From Pararhodobacter zhoushanensis (GTDB lineage: Bacteria; Pseudomonadota; Alphaproteobacteria; Rhodobacterales; Rhodobacteraceae), in the NCBI RefSeq assembly GCF_025949695.1, contig NZ_JAPDFL010000001.1, forward strand, positions 457,001 through 521,000: 64,000 nucleotides of DNA, read 5' to 3'. Each line of letters starts with the position of its first letter. Position 1 is the stretch's first letter. The notes below the pieces were generated by a model that did not search any database, was not told the origin of the DNA, and was given only the letters and a program-made list of their open reading frames with translations. The translations under genes were made by a program, and so were the position numbers. Below are positions 30,139-39,186 of the stretch, piece by piece.

Positions 30139-31571
30139 TCAGCCGCCACCGCCGCAGATTGGGCCAGCTCTGTCAGGATCGCGGCCGCTGCCTCGTTCCC
30201 GTCGCGGATCGCCCAGACAACCAGCGAGGCCCCGCGCACGATGTCGCCGACGGCATAGACGCCGGGCAGGCTGGTCGCGTGGGTGGTGTGATCGCAACGG
30301 ATCGTGCCCCAGCGGGTCACGGTCAGTTCGGGCACGCCCCACAGGGTCGGCAGCGCTTCGGGCTCGAAACCCAGCGCCTTGATCACCAGATCCGCGCCTT
30401 CGACATAATCCGCGCCCTCGATCAGTTCGGGCGAGCGGCGGCCCGAGGCATCCGGCGTGCCAAGGCGCATCTTCTGTACCACGACGCCGGTGACTTCGGT
30501 TTCACCCTCGAACCCGGCCGGAGCAGTCAGCCAGACGAACTCGACGCCTTCTTCCTCGGCGTTCTGCACTTCGCGCTGCGAGCCGGGCATGTTGTCGCGG
30601 TCACGCCGGTACAGCAGCTTGACCGATGTAGCGCCTTGCCGGATCGCTGTGCGCACGCAATCCATCGCGGTATCGCCGCCGCCGATGACGACGACGCGCT
30701 TGCCCTCGGCGTTCAGCGCGCCCGAGTCATACTCTTCAACGTCATCGCCAAAGCTTTTGCGGTTCGAGGCGGTCAGATAGTCCAGCGCCTTGACAATGCC
30801 GGGCAGCTCTGCGCCCCGCCCGTCCAGATCGCGCGACTTGTAGACGCCCGTGGCGATCAGCACTGCGTCATGCTTGCCCCGGATCGCGTCAAAGCTGATG
30901 TCGTCGCCCACGGTGCAGTTCAGCACGAACTGCACGCCTGCCGCTTCCAGCTGCTCGATCCGGCGCATGGCGACGGGTTTCTCCAGCTTGAAGCCGGGAA
31001 TGCCATAGGTCAGCAGCCCGCCCGCGCGGTCATACCGGTCATAGACAGTGACCTGAACGCCCGCGCGGCGCAGATTGTCCGCCGCCGCCAGACCGCCGGG
31101 GCCAGCCCCGATGATGGCGACCGACTGGTCACGCTCGACCGACGGCAGGCCCGGCTTGACCCAGCCGTTTTCCCAGGCGGTGTCGGTGATGTATTTCTCG
31201 ACCGCGCCGATGGTGACGGTGCCGTGGCCCGATTGCTCGATCACGCAATTGCCTTCGCACAGACGATCCTGCGGGCAGATGCGGCCGCAGATCTCGGGGA
31301 AGGTGTTGGTGGCCTGACTCATCTCATAGGCTTCTTGCAGACGGCCCGTCGCCGTCAGCATCAGCCAGTCAGGGATATTGTTGTGCAGCGGGCAGTGCGC
31401 CTGACAATACGGTACACCGCATTGGCTGCAACGCCCGGCTTGCTCGCCAGCCTTTTCGGCGGCAAACTCGCGGTAGATCTCGGCGAAGTCTTCGCGACGT
31501 TCGCCTGCCTCCCGCTTGGTCGGCATTTCTTTGGGCTTGGTCACGAACTGAAGCATATGCTGAGTGGCCAT
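30135..31571 (-). CDS. gltD: Glutamate synthase (NADPH) small subunit
   Basis: The 478-residue NADPH-oxidising partner of GltB. The N-terminal region holds the 4Fe-4S cysteines (CSQCGVPYCQAHCPLHNN, then CPQDRLCEGNC). A FAD-binding motif (AIIGAGPGGLAAADNLRRAG) and an NADPH-binding motif (VVIGGGDTAMDCVRTAIRQG) follow. The C-terminal YAVGDIVRGASLVVWAI closes the FAD site. It is the first gene of the gltD-GFA-gltB operon. The 214-bp gap to uppP (31572-31785) holds divergent promoters, of which I could not define a confident -10/-35 pair. Confidence 0.97.
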   Translation of the reverse strand: MATQHMLQFVTKPKEMPTKREAGERREDFAEIYREFAAEKAGEQAGRCSQCGVPYCQAHCPLHNNIPDWLMLTATGRLQEAYEMSQATNTFPEICGRICPQDRLCEGNCVIEQSGHGTVTIGAVEKYITDTAWENGWVKPGLPSVERDQSVAIIGAGPGGLAAADNLRRAGVQVTVYDRYDRAGGLLTYGIPGFKLEKPVAMRRIEQLEAAGVQFVLNCTVGDDISFDAIRGKHDAVLIATGVYKSRDLDGRGAELPGIVKALDYLTASNRKSFGDDVEEYDSGALNAEGKRVVVIGGGDTAMDCVRTAIRQGATSVKLLYRRDRDNMPGSQREVQNAEEEGVEFVWLTAPAGFEGETEVTGVVVQKMRLGTPDASGRRSPELIEGADYVEGADLVIKALGFEPEALPTLWGVPELTVTRWGTIRCDHTTHATSLPGVYAVGDIVRGASLVVWAIRDGNEAAAAILTELAQSAAVAAE

Positions 31572-31785
31572 GGCAGGGTCTCCCGGAATGTCGCGCAGGA
31601 ATACTCTGAACCGCGCCGCAATAAAAGTCAGTAAGCGTTACCTATATCCACCTTTTTTCGGGGCAAGCCCGGGATGAAGGCTGTAATTCTCCATAAATAG
31701 GTCAGCATGTAATCCCTATCTTTTGACCCTTCCTCCGTGGGCAAAAGGGGATAAGGTGCGGAAAACCCCAGCCGGAACGCTCAAA

Positions 31786-32589
31786 ATGTCGCTAATGCAC
31801 ATCTTTATTCTCGCGTTAATTCAAGGGATTACCGAGTTTCTTCCCATCTCTTCGTCTGCGCATTTGATCCTGTTTCCGCAGCTTACCGGCGTCGCCGATC
31901 AGGGTGTCGCCATCGACGTCTCCGTCCACGTGGGCACCCTGCTTGCCGTCATGATCTACTTTCGCAGCGATGTGATGATGGTGATTCGGGGCTTGCCAGA
32001 CCTCGCGCGCGGTCGACTTGATTCGCCCGGCGCGCGGATGGCGTTCCTGTTGGCCGTCGCGACGGTGCCGGTGATCGTGCTGGGGCTGGTTCTCAAGCTG
32101 ACCGGCCTTGTTGACGCGATGCGCTCGGTTGCGCTGATCGGCTGGACGATGCTGATTTTCGGTGTCGTGCTCTATGCCGCCGACAAACTGGGCACCGAGG
32201 CCCGCCGCGCCGAGGGCTGGACCCTGCGCGACGCCATCATTCTGGGGCTGTGGCAGGCGATCGCGCTGATCCCCGGCACCTCGCGCTCGGGCGCAACGAT
32301 CACCGGCGCGCGGTTTCTGGGGTTCGAGCGTCACGATGCGGCGCGGCTGTCGATGCTGATGTCGATCCCGACGATCATCGCCTCAGGCGCGATCACGGCG
32401 CTGGATCTGGTGGAAACCGCCAATGCGCAAGCGGCGATCGACGGCGCGATCGGCGCGGCGATCTCGTTCGTCGCCGCGCTGTTTGCACTCAAGGTGATGA
32501 TGCGCTTTCTGGCTGCCGTCAGCTTCACGCCCTATGTAATCTACCGGGTCGTGCTGGGCATGGCTCTGCTGTGGGTCGCGTATTCCTGA
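31786..32589 (+). CDS. uppP: Undecaprenyl-diphosphate phosphatase (UppP/BacA)
   Basis: Membrane phosphatase of 267 residues that recycles the peptidoglycan lipid carrier. The two conserved regions are QGITEFLPISSSAHL near residue 13 and IPGTSRSGATITGARF near 163, with several hydrophobic helices. I start at ATG 31786 (MSLMHIF); the frame remains open 63 bases further upstream without a better start site. It converges with the NDUFA9-like gene. Confidence 0.95.
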   Translation: MSLMHIFILALIQGITEFLPISSSAHLILFPQLTGVADQGVAIDVSVHVGTLLAVMIYFRSDVMMVIRGLPDLARGRLDSPGARMAFLLAVATVPVIVLGLVLKLTGLVDAMRSVALIGWTMLIFGVVLYAADKLGTEARRAEGWTLRDAIILGLWQAIALIPGTSRSGATITGARFLGFERHDAARLSMLMSIPTIIASGAITALDLVETANAQAAIDGAIGAAISFVAALFALKVMMRFLAAVSFTPYVIYRVVLGMALLWVAYS

Positions 32590-32592
32590 CCG

Positions 32593-33582
32593 TCAGCCCT
32601 GCGAGCGCAGGCCCTTCGCAGATTCCTTGATCAACTCATACTGACCAGCCGGGCGGAAGCGCCACAGGTAGGTCGGCAGGATCAGGTCCATCGGCGCCGG
32701 GTCGATCCCGAGATCGGCCAACCCCTTGGCACCCTCGGCCACCACGTTGTCGTGGCTCAGGTTGCGCAACTGGTCGACGGTCAGCACGGTATTGGTGAAC
32801 AGACCCGCCGTCAGGAACTGCGCCAGCCCCAGACCGCGCGCGGTCAGACCAGCCATCCAGCGCGGCATGTTCAGGATCACGCGGTTGCGGCGGATCTCGG
32901 TCAGCATCGTCGTCATCAGCGCGCGGAAGGTGGCGACGTCAGGGCCACCCAGCTCGTACACGCCCGGCGCAGCCTGACCCATCGCAGCCTTCGCTGCAGC
33001 CTGGGCCACGTCGTCGACATAGACCGGCTGGAATTTGCTAGCGCCGCCGGCAATCGGCAGGATCGGCGAGAAGCGGGTCATCGCGGCGAAGCGGTTGAAG
33101 AACGCGTCCTCGGGCCCGAAGATGATCGAGGGGCGCAGGATCACCGCATTCGGGAAGGCTTCAAGCACAGCAGCCTCACCCTGTGCCTTGGTGCGGGCGT
33201 ATTCGCTGTCGGATTGCGCGTTGGCGCCGATTGCCGACAGATGCACCAGCGCGGACACCCCCGACTCAGCCGCGACGCGGGCCACCATGCCAGCACCGTC
33301 AGCCTGAACGGCCTTGAAGCTGTTCTTCTTGCTCTGCGTCAGAAGACCGGCGCAGTTCACCACAGCGTCCGCGCCCGCCATCACGGCGCGGACCGAAGCC
33401 TCGTCGCGGATGTTGCACAAGATCGGCTCGACCTGACCCACCGTGCCATAGGTGCGGACATAGAGCCGCTCGTTCGGGCGCCGCGTCGCAACGCGAACGC
33501 GCCACCCGGCCTGTGCCATGCGCCGCGCTATATAGCGCCCGACAAAGCCAGAACCGCCCAGGATCGTGACCAGTTTCGTCAT
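32593..33582 (-). CDS. NDUFA9-like NAD(P)-binding protein
   Basis: An atypical short-chain/extended SDR of 329 residues resembling the complex I accessory subunit NDUFA9 of mitochondria and alphaproteobacteria. The Rossmann motif TILGGSGFVGRYIARRM is near residue 5. YARTKAQGEAAV aligns with the Y-x-x-x-K position and is followed by AVILRPSIIFGPEDAFFNRF. ATG 33582 is used since the upstream extension is short and lacks a site. It is separate from the complex I operon, as in many Rhodobacterales. Confidence 0.88.
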   Translation of the reverse strand: MTKLVTILGGSGFVGRYIARRMAQAGWRVRVATRRPNERLYVRTYGTVGQVEPILCNIRDEASVRAVMAGADAVVNCAGLLTQSKKNSFKAVQADGAGMVARVAAESGVSALVHLSAIGANAQSDSEYARTKAQGEAAVLEAFPNAVILRPSIIFGPEDAFFNRFAAMTRFSPILPIAGGASKFQPVYVDDVAQAAAKAAMGQAAPGVYELGGPDVATFRALMTTMLTEIRRNRVILNMPRWMAGLTARGLGLAQFLTAGLFTNTVLTVDQLRNLSHDNVVAEGAKGLADLGIDPAPMDLILPTYLWRFRPAGQYELIKESAKGLRSQG

Positions 33583-33730
33583 TTTGACCTCCGCGCCAAG
33601 CATCGCTTTGTCTTGCTCAATACCCCTGACCCCTTGTCACGACAAGACTAAAGCAAGGTTAGCACCCGGGTCGTGCTGCAGCGCGGCGAAAGATTTTTCT
33701 CGTCGCCGCGCGATTTTTCATCGGGGGCCG

Positions 33731-33759
33731 TTGACAGTGGATTGGGCTACGGATAATCC
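33731..33759 (+). promoter_or_regulatory. Sigma-70-type promoter of tRNA-Leu
   Basis: TTGACA at 33731-33736, a 17-bp spacer and TAATCC at 33754-33759, ending 16 bp before the tRNA 5' end. The -35 matches consensus exactly. Confidence 0.75.
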
Positions 33760-33775
33760 ACCGCTCACGCAACCG

Positions 33776-33862
33776 GCCCAGGTGGCGGAATTGGTAGACG
33801 CGCTAGCTTCAGGTGCTAGTTTCCGTAAGGAAGTGGAGGTTCGAGTCCTCTCCTGGGCACCA
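33776..33862 (+). tRNA. tRNA-Leu (anticodon CAG)
   Basis: An 87-base class II tRNA including encoded CCA. Acceptor arms GCCCAGG and CCTGGGC pair, the anticodon loop TTCAGGT reads CAG, a long variable arm follows (TTCCGTAAGGAA), and the T loop is TTCGAGT. It decodes the frequent CTG codon. A consensus promoter and a terminator flank it, so it is a single-gene unit. Confidence 0.97.
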
Positions 33863-33873
33863 TTGCTTCAAGT

Positions 33874-33916
33874 AAAAGCCGCGTAGCTCGAATGAGTTAC
33901 GCGGCTTTTCTCTTTT
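33874..33916 (+). terminator. Terminator after tRNA-Leu
   Basis: AAAAGCCGCGTAGCTC pairs with GAGTTACGCGGCTTTT around a GAAT loop, followed by CTCTTTT. It lies 12 bp after the tRNA CCA. Confidence 0.9.
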
Positions 33917-33980
33917 CTGATCCCCCCATACTCAAAACCTCGGCTTTCCGGCATCCCGCGCGGGTCCCGGCGCATTTTTG

Positions 33981-34036
33981 TTGACGTGCCGCCAGCTCGA
34001 CTGTCAATATATGAATAACATGATCATATATGAACA
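33981..34036 (+). promoter_or_regulatory. Promoter and operator of the FAD monooxygenase gene
   Basis: TTGACG (33981-33986) and CAATAT (34005-34010) with an 18-bp spacer form a candidate promoter. Directly after it, 34011-34036 contains ATGAATA and ATGAACA 19 bp apart around CATG. This 26-bp stretch matches 20 of 26 bases of the one at 36118-36143, before the catabolic operon. It is a likely IclR-regulator site. Confidence 0.6.
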
Positions 34037-34053
34037 AATCTCGCGGGGAATCC

Positions 34054-35175
34054 ATGCTTAAGATTGCAGTGTGCGGCGGCGGTGTCGGCGGTCTGTGTGC
34101 CAGCATTGCGCTGCACAAAATGGGCCATCAGGTCACGGTGTTTGAACAAGCACAGCAGTTCGCCCGCGTCGGCGCCGACATCAACCTGACCCCGAACGCC
34201 GTGCACGCGCTGGACCGGCTGGGCGCCAGCGAGGAGCTGCGGGTGAACGCCGCCCGCCCGACGCATCGCATCAGCCGGATCTGGGACACGGGCGCAGAAA
34301 CGTCGCGCATGCCCCTGAGCGAAGCCGCCGAGACCCGCTATGGTGGGCCGTCGCTGACCGTGCACCGCGCCGATCTGCTGAAGGCGCTTGAGGTGTTGCT
34401 GCCTGAAGGCGCGCTGCGGTTCGGGGCCAAGGTTGCCGAGGTCGGGCAGGACGCCGACGGCGCGTGGCTGGTGCTGGCTGACGGCACCACGCACCGCGCG
34501 GATGTGGTGATCGGGGCCGATGGCATCCATTCCCCCGTGCGCACCGCCGTCTTTGGCGCTGATTCGCCGCAGTTCACCGGGCTGGTGTCATGGCGCGCGG
34601 TTTTCCCGCGCGAACGTGGCGGTGATCTGCCGAACCTCGATGCGTTCACCAAATGGTGGGGGCCGACCAGCGACCTGCAGATCGTCACCTTCCCGCTGAC
34701 CCGCGGTGAAGAGATCTTTGTCTTTGCCACCCACCGTCAGGACGACTGGGCGGAAGAGGGCTGGACCCTGCCCGGCGACATCGACGAACTGCGCGCCCAT
34801 TACGCCGATTTCCACCCCGAGGCCCGCGCGCTGCTGGCGGCCTGCGACAGCGCCACGCGCTCGGCCCTGCATGTGCGCGAACCGATGGCGCACTGGTCGC
34901 AGGGCCACATCACCCTGCTGGGCGACGCGGCGCACCCGATGGTGCCGTTCATGGCGCAAGGGGCCTGCATGGCGATCGAGGATGCGGTGGTGCTGGCGCG
35001 CGCGCTGGACGGCGTCGATGCGGCCGGTGTGCCCGCCGCACTGACCCGGTATGAAGAGGCGCGCATCCCGCGCACCTCGGAAATCCAGCGCTCGTCTCTG
35101 GCGAATGAGTGGCTCAAGACTCAGGGCAATGCCGACTGGGTCTATGGCTATCAGGCGTGGACCGCCCCGCTTTAA
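34054..35175 (+). CDS. FAD-dependent aromatic-ring monooxygenase (NicC/salicylate hydroxylase-like)
   Basis: Group A flavoprotein hydroxylase of 373 residues. The FAD dinucleotide motif is AVCGGGVGGLCASIALHKMG at the N terminus, the DG motif is DVVIGADGIHSPVR near residue 158, and the GD motif is LLGDAAHPMVPFMAQGACM near residue 288. The KWWG and WVYGYQ segments recall 6-hydroxynicotinate 3-monooxygenase (NicC) and related decarboxylating hydroxylases. ATG 34054 has GGGGAA upstream; an earlier in-frame ATG lies inside the operator. It meets the IclR gene tail to tail (4-bp overlap). The substrate is probably the aromatic or heteroaromatic acid handled by the neighbouring operon. Confidence 0.85.
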   Translation: MLKIAVCGGGVGGLCASIALHKMGHQVTVFEQAQQFARVGADINLTPNAVHALDRLGASEELRVNAARPTHRISRIWDTGAETSRMPLSEAAETRYGGPSLTVHRADLLKALEVLLPEGALRFGAKVAEVGQDADGAWLVLADGTTHRADVVIGADGIHSPVRTAVFGADSPQFTGLVSWRAVFPRERGGDLPNLDAFTKWWGPTSDLQIVTFPLTRGEEIFVFATHRQDDWAEEGWTLPGDIDELRAHYADFHPEARALLAACDSATRSALHVREPMAHWSQGHITLLGDAAHPMVPFMAQGACMAIEDAVVLARALDGVDAAGVPAALTRYEEARIPRTSEIQRSSLANEWLKTQGNADWVYGYQAWTAPL

Positions 35176-35972
35176 GGCTGTTCGGTGAACCCCAGCGCCG
35201 CCGAGATTTCGGCGGCGGCTGCCTTGACCGCCTCTTCGATGCGCAGGGCCAGTGGCGTGTCGGGGGTGAACTGCGTCTCTGGCCCCGTCACGTTGATCGA
35301 CGCCACGGTACGCCCCTGATGATCGAACACCGGCGCGGCGCAGGATCCGATCCCGCGCTCGAAATTGCCCGAACTCCACGCCACCCCACGCGCCCGGTCG
35401 GCAGTAATCTGGGCGGTCAACGCTTCCAGCGAGCTTGCGGTCTTTTCGGTGAAGGTTTTCAGCGCGTCACCGACATAGAGCCGCTCGATATCGCCCTCGG
35501 GCAGCCAGCCCAGCAGCACGCGGCCGATGGTGGTGGCATGCGCAGGCAGGCGCGAGCCTTCACGGACATTGCTGATCAGGTGCGAGTTGGGTGTTTCGCG
35601 CAGCAGGTAGATCACCTCGGTCCCGTCCAGAATGCCCAGATGCGAGGACAGCTCGAGCTGTGCCACCAGCCGCGACATCACCGGACGCGCCACCTTGAGC
35701 ACGTCGCGCGATTTGAGCGCATCGGCGGCCAGCGCGATCATGCCGGGGCCCAGTTGCCAGCTCAGCCCGTCATCCATCGACTCGATCATCCGTTCGGCTT
35801 CGAGCGTGTGCAAAAGGCGGATCAGCGTCGTGCGGTTGATGCCCAGTGCGCGCGAGGTGGCGCTGGCATTGTTGCACCGGCCCCCCGCCGCGATATGGCG
35901 CAGCAACGTAAAGGCCCTGTGAACCGGCGGCACAGAATAGTTGGTGCCGTCGCCGTCGTTCTCTTCCGTCAC
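35172..35972 (-). CDS. IclR-family transcriptional regulator
   Basis: A 266-residue regulator with an N-terminal winged helix (about 18-75, ATSRALGINRTTLIRLLHTL) and a C-terminal effector domain (about 90-255). The latter carries the IclR signature around RGVAWSSGNFERGIGSCAAPVFDHQG. IclR proteins commonly control aromatic catabolism in response to a pathway acid. It is divergent from the operon starting at 36190 and convergent with the monooxygenase gene. The shared 26-bp sites in front of both targets are its likely operators. Confidence 0.9.
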   Translation of the reverse strand: MTEENDGDGTNYSVPPVHRAFTLLRHIAAGGRCNNASATSRALGINRTTLIRLLHTLEAERMIESMDDGLSWQLGPGMIALAADALKSRDVLKVARPVMSRLVAQLELSSHLGILDGTEVIYLLRETPNSHLISNVREGSRLPAHATTIGRVLLGWLPEGDIERLYVGDALKTFTEKTASSLEALTAQITADRARGVAWSSGNFERGIGSCAAPVFDHQGRTVASINVTGPETQFTPDTPLALRIEEAVKAAAAEISAALGFTEQP

Positions 35973-36090
35973 GTCATGCCCCCCAAAGCTGCCTGCTCAA
36001 TAGCGGTGCCTTCGGTCTGCCGCAATTCTCGCCCCGCTGCTCAGGAACCGCGCACTGCGTGTTCCGCCAGTGGCTGCACGAAAATTCTGC

Positions 36091-36143
36091 TTGACCGAAT
36101 CCCTCGTTGCTCCAATAATGAACAGCATGTTATAATATGAACA
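36091..36143 (+). promoter_or_regulatory. Promoter and operator of the catabolic operon
   Basis: TTGACC (36091-36096), a 17-bp spacer and AATAAT (36114-36119) form a good sigma-70-type promoter. The 26-bp site 36118-36143 overlaps the -10 and start point and holds two ATGAACA direct repeats 19 bp apart. The same arrangement stands before the monooxygenase gene. Confidence 0.65.
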
Positions 36144-36189
36144 GTTGTGCAAGCCTGATCTGCTCGACACGCACCAAAGGAGCCACCCC

Positions 36190-36492
36190 ATGGACGCCTT
36201 CAAAGACCGCCTCTCGCAGCGTGCCCGCGATACGAGCCGTCCGGCGCTGGCCCACCAATCGCTGGGCCGCCCGCTGACCGATGCCGAGACCGCACTGTCG
36301 CAGGCGCTGATGGCGATCATGGGCGAGCGGGTGCATGACTTCGCCGAGGTCGCCAAGGAACTGGCCGCCCGTGGCGTGACCGCGCCGATCTCGGGGCGCA
36401 CCGATTGGGATCTGGCGCTGCTGACAGACGAGCTGACGGCACTGAACAAGGATCTCGACACCGCCTACGCGGAGGCCGGTTATGGCGCTTGA
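36190..36492 (+). CDS. Small protein at the head of the catabolic operon
   Basis: A 100-residue soluble, mainly helical protein (DAFKDRLSQRARDTS at the start, then AETALSQALMAIMGE and FAEVAKELAARGVTAP). The middle resembles the short recombinase-like helix-turn-helix proteins seen beside Rieske oxygenase genes; I am not certain of this. No Cys, metal motif or membrane segment is seen. ATG 36190 has AAAGGAG upstream. It overlaps the ABC ATPase gene by 11 bp, so it is translated as part of the operon. A regulatory or accessory role is possible. Confidence 0.6.
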   Translation: MDAFKDRLSQRARDTSRPALAHQSLGRPLTDAETALSQALMAIMGERVHDFAEVAKELAARGVTAPISGRTDWDLALLTDELTALNKDLDTAYAEAGYGA

Positions 36493-37252
36493 GTTCAAAG
36501 GCGTCTCGAAAAGCTTCAACCTGGACACGGGTCAGGAGCTGACGGCGGTTCGCGACATCAATTTCAAGGTCGAAAAGGGCGAGTTCGTCTCGGTCGTCGG
36601 CCCTTCGGGCTGCGGCAAATCGACGATCCTGAGCATGACGGCAGGGCTGTACCAGCCGACCACCGGCGAGGTCCGGGTTTCAGGCGAACTGGTCACCAAG
36701 CCGAACCCGCATGTCGGCTTCATGCTGCAAAAAGACCTGCTGCTGCCGTGGCGCACGATCATCAAGAACGTCGAATTCGGGCTGGAATCGCGCGGCGTTC
36801 CCCGCGCCCAGCGCCGCGAACGCGCCATGGCGGAACTGGAGCGCTGCCATCTGGCGGGCTTCGAGAACCACTACCCCTATCAGCTGTCCGGTGGCATGCG
36901 CCAACGCGCGGCCCTGGCCCGCACGCTGGCGATTGATCCCGACATCATCCTGCTGGACGAGCCGTTCTCGGCACTGGATGCACAGACCAAGCTGCTGATC
37001 CAGAACTCGTTCGCCGAGACGATCATGGAAGCGGGCATCACCACGCTGCTGATCACCCATGATCTGAGCGAAGCGGTGATCATGTCGGACCGCGTTCTGG
37101 TGCTGTCCGAGCGCCCCGGCACGGTGATGTGCGAAATGCCCATCGACCTGCCCGACCGCGCGCATCCGCTCAAGCGCCGTCAGCTGCCCGAAGTCCACCA
37201 GCACGCCGCCGAAATCTTCACCTTGCTGCGCCTCGACCAGCGCGCGGCCTGA
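36482..37252 (+). CDS. ABC transporter ATPase (SsuB/TauB/NrtD type)
   Basis: ATPase of 256 residues for the nitrate/sulfonate/taurine-type importer. Walker A is GPSGCGKST near residue 40, signature LSGGMRQRAAL near 138, Walker B LLDEPFSALD near 157, and switch His in LLITHDLSEA. It starts inside the end of the preceding gene. With the binding protein and permease that follow, it forms a complete importer for a small organic acid. In catabolic clusters such importers often take up phthalate-, pyrimidine- or sulfonate-like compounds. Confidence 0.93.
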   Translation: MALEFKGVSKSFNLDTGQELTAVRDINFKVEKGEFVSVVGPSGCGKSTILSMTAGLYQPTTGEVRVSGELVTKPNPHVGFMLQKDLLLPWRTIIKNVEFGLESRGVPRAQRRERAMAELERCHLAGFENHYPYQLSGGMRQRAALARTLAIDPDIILLDEPFSALDAQTKLLIQNSFAETIMEAGITTLLITHDLSEAVIMSDRVLVLSERPGTVMCEMPIDLPDRAHPLKRRQLPEVHQHAAEIFTLLRLDQRAA

Positions 37253-37290
37253 TCCACGACGACCATAATAAAACCAACGGGAGTATCTCT

Positions 37291-38268
37291 ATGAAGACGC
37301 GCATTCTGGGCCTTGCCGCCGCTGCCGGCCTTGCCTTTTCCAGCCTCTCGGCCATGGCGCAAACGCCGCTGACCTATCTGTTCCCGGCCCCTGACTTCCT
37401 GCCCGCCTTCGCCCCGTTCCAGCTGGCATTGGGCAAAGGGTATTACGCCGAAGCCGGTCTGGACGTGACCTTCCGCATCGGTCAGGGCGGCGCTGACGTG
37501 GCGACGCAGGTTGCTGTCGGCAACGCCCAGCTGGGCGGCGGCATGGGCGATACCGCGCTGATCGTGCGCGCCAACGGGCTGGAAGTCCGCGGCGTGGCGC
37601 TGCTGGGTGGTCAGGGCATCACCCAGATCGCATGGCGCAATGACCGCGACATCAACGGGATCGCCGATCTGGAAGGCCGCTCGATTGGCGTCATCGGCTT
37701 TCAGGACACCACCTTCTACAACCTGCTGGCTGTGCTCGCCTCGGAAGAGATCGGCCGTTCGGACGTCGATATTCAGGCGCTTGGACCGGGCGGCATCATC
37801 CAGAACATGATCGGCGGCTCGATTGACGCGATGTCGGGCGTGCCCGAATGGATCGTCGCTGTTGAAGACGCAGGCGTGCCGCTGACCGTGACCCCCGCGC
37901 GCGATTACTTCGCCTCGCAGGCACAGGCGATCATTGCCTCGGACGCCTATATCGCTGAAAACCCCGAAGCCGTGCGCGGGTTCGTTCAGGCGACGCTGCG
38001 CGCCATCGACGACATCATCGCTGACCCGGCACAGGCCGCGCAGGACTATGTCGGCTTCCTGCCGCGCCACGCTGAAAACGTCGCCCAGATCGAGCGGATC
38101 ATGCGGATGTATGTCTCCAACGTCTATGCGCAGGATGGCGACCGTCCGATCGGTGCGTTTGACCCCGCACAGCTGCAAACCGCCGAAGACTTCTATGTCG
38201 CCAACGAACTGGTGAACGACGTCGTGCCGGTTGAAGACGCCTACACCAACGACTTCGTCACCGAATAA
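37291..38268 (+). CDS. ABC transporter substrate-binding protein (NMT1/SsuA type)
   Basis: Periplasmic binding protein of 325 residues with a signal peptide (about 1-23, ending SAMAQ). The mature part shows the NMT1/THI5-SsuA pattern: QLALGKGYYAEAGLDVTF, then VGNAQLGGGMGDTAL and LEGRSIGVIGFQDTTFYNLL. CGGGAG precedes ATG 37291. It follows the ATPase by 38 bp. Ligand unknown; presumably the compound degraded by the cluster. Confidence 0.9.
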   Translation: MKTRILGLAAAAGLAFSSLSAMAQTPLTYLFPAPDFLPAFAPFQLALGKGYYAEAGLDVTFRIGQGGADVATQVAVGNAQLGGGMGDTALIVRANGLEVRGVALLGGQGITQIAWRNDRDINGIADLEGRSIGVIGFQDTTFYNLLAVLASEEIGRSDVDIQALGPGGIIQNMIGGSIDAMSGVPEWIVAVEDAGVPLTVTPARDYFASQAQAIIASDAYIAENPEAVRGFVQATLRAIDDIIADPAQAAQDYVGFLPRHAENVAQIERIMRMYVSNVYAQDGDRPIGAFDPAQLQTAEDFYVANELVNDVVPVEDAYTNDFVTE

Positions 38269-38367
38269 CCGCCGCCTGACACTCTCAACCCTTCCGGTCG
38301 CTGCACCGTCACCCCTTTGGGGCGGCGACCGGAGCCTTCTTGCCCAGCCACAAGGACCAGACCTCTC

Positions 38368-39135
38368 ATGAGCCTTGCCAAAAGCCATACCTTAGCCGGG
38401 ATCGTGATTCTGGGCGTTGTCCTGCTGATCTGGCAATTCCTGCCGCCCGCGATGGATGTGCCCAAATTCATCATCCCCACGCCGATGGACATGCTCAAGG
38501 AACTGGGCCGGATGTACCGGCGCGAGGATCTGATCACCAACACCCTGTCCACCGCGCTGTATACCACGCTGGGCTTTGCCATCGGCTCGGCGCTGGGGGC
38601 CATCATCGGCTACCTGCTGGGCATGTCCGAATTCTGGGAGCGCGTGCTCTCGCCCTATATCCTGGCACTGCAGATCGCGCCGAAAGTCGCCTTCGCCCCG
38701 CTGTTCATCATGTGGTTCGGCTATAACGCCACGCCCAAGCTGCTGGTCACCGTGCTGATCGTCTTCTTCCCGGTGCTGGTGAACGTGCTGGCCGCGATGA
38801 AGACCGTCGACCGCGACATGGTGAACCTTGCCCGCGCCTATTCGCTCAGCCGCTGGGAGATTTTCCTGAAGGTCGAATTCCCCTCGACCCTGCCCAACCT
38901 GATGGCCGGTCTGCGCATCGCCTCGACGCTGGCCGTGATCGGCGTGACCGTGGGCGAGCTGGTCGGCGGCAACACCGGACTTGGGTTCCTGATCAGCTAC
39001 GGCGGCGGGCAGGCGAATGCCGCGATGGTGTTCAATGCCATCGTGCTGCTGACGCTCATCGGCATCGTGCTCTATTCGGTGCTCGCCTGGGCTGAGAAGC
39101 GCCTGCTCCATTACATCCCGAAAAAAGAACACTGA
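38368..39135 (+). CDS. ABC transporter permease (SsuC/TauC type)
   Basis: Inner-membrane permease of 255 residues with six hydrophobic segments. The EAA-loop region is visible as NLARAYSLSRWEIFLKVEFP followed by STLPNLMAGLRIA near residues 155-187. AAGGA precedes ATG 38368. It completes the importer. The genes on either side are spaced by about 50-100 bp, so the operon is looser here than further downstream. Confidence 0.92.
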   Translation: MSLAKSHTLAGIVILGVVLLIWQFLPPAMDVPKFIIPTPMDMLKELGRMYRREDLITNTLSTALYTTLGFAIGSALGAIIGYLLGMSEFWERVLSPYILALQIAPKVAFAPLFIMWFGYNATPKLLVTVLIVFFPVLVNVLAAMKTVDRDMVNLARAYSLSRWEIFLKVEFPSTLPNLMAGLRIASTLAVIGVTVGELVGGNTGLGFLISYGGGQANAAMVFNAIVLLTLIGIVLYSVLAWAEKRLLHYIPKKEH

Positions 39136-39186
39136 CCCGCGGCCAGCCACAACGCCCGCCGCATTCCCCAACCGCAGGAGACCTCC

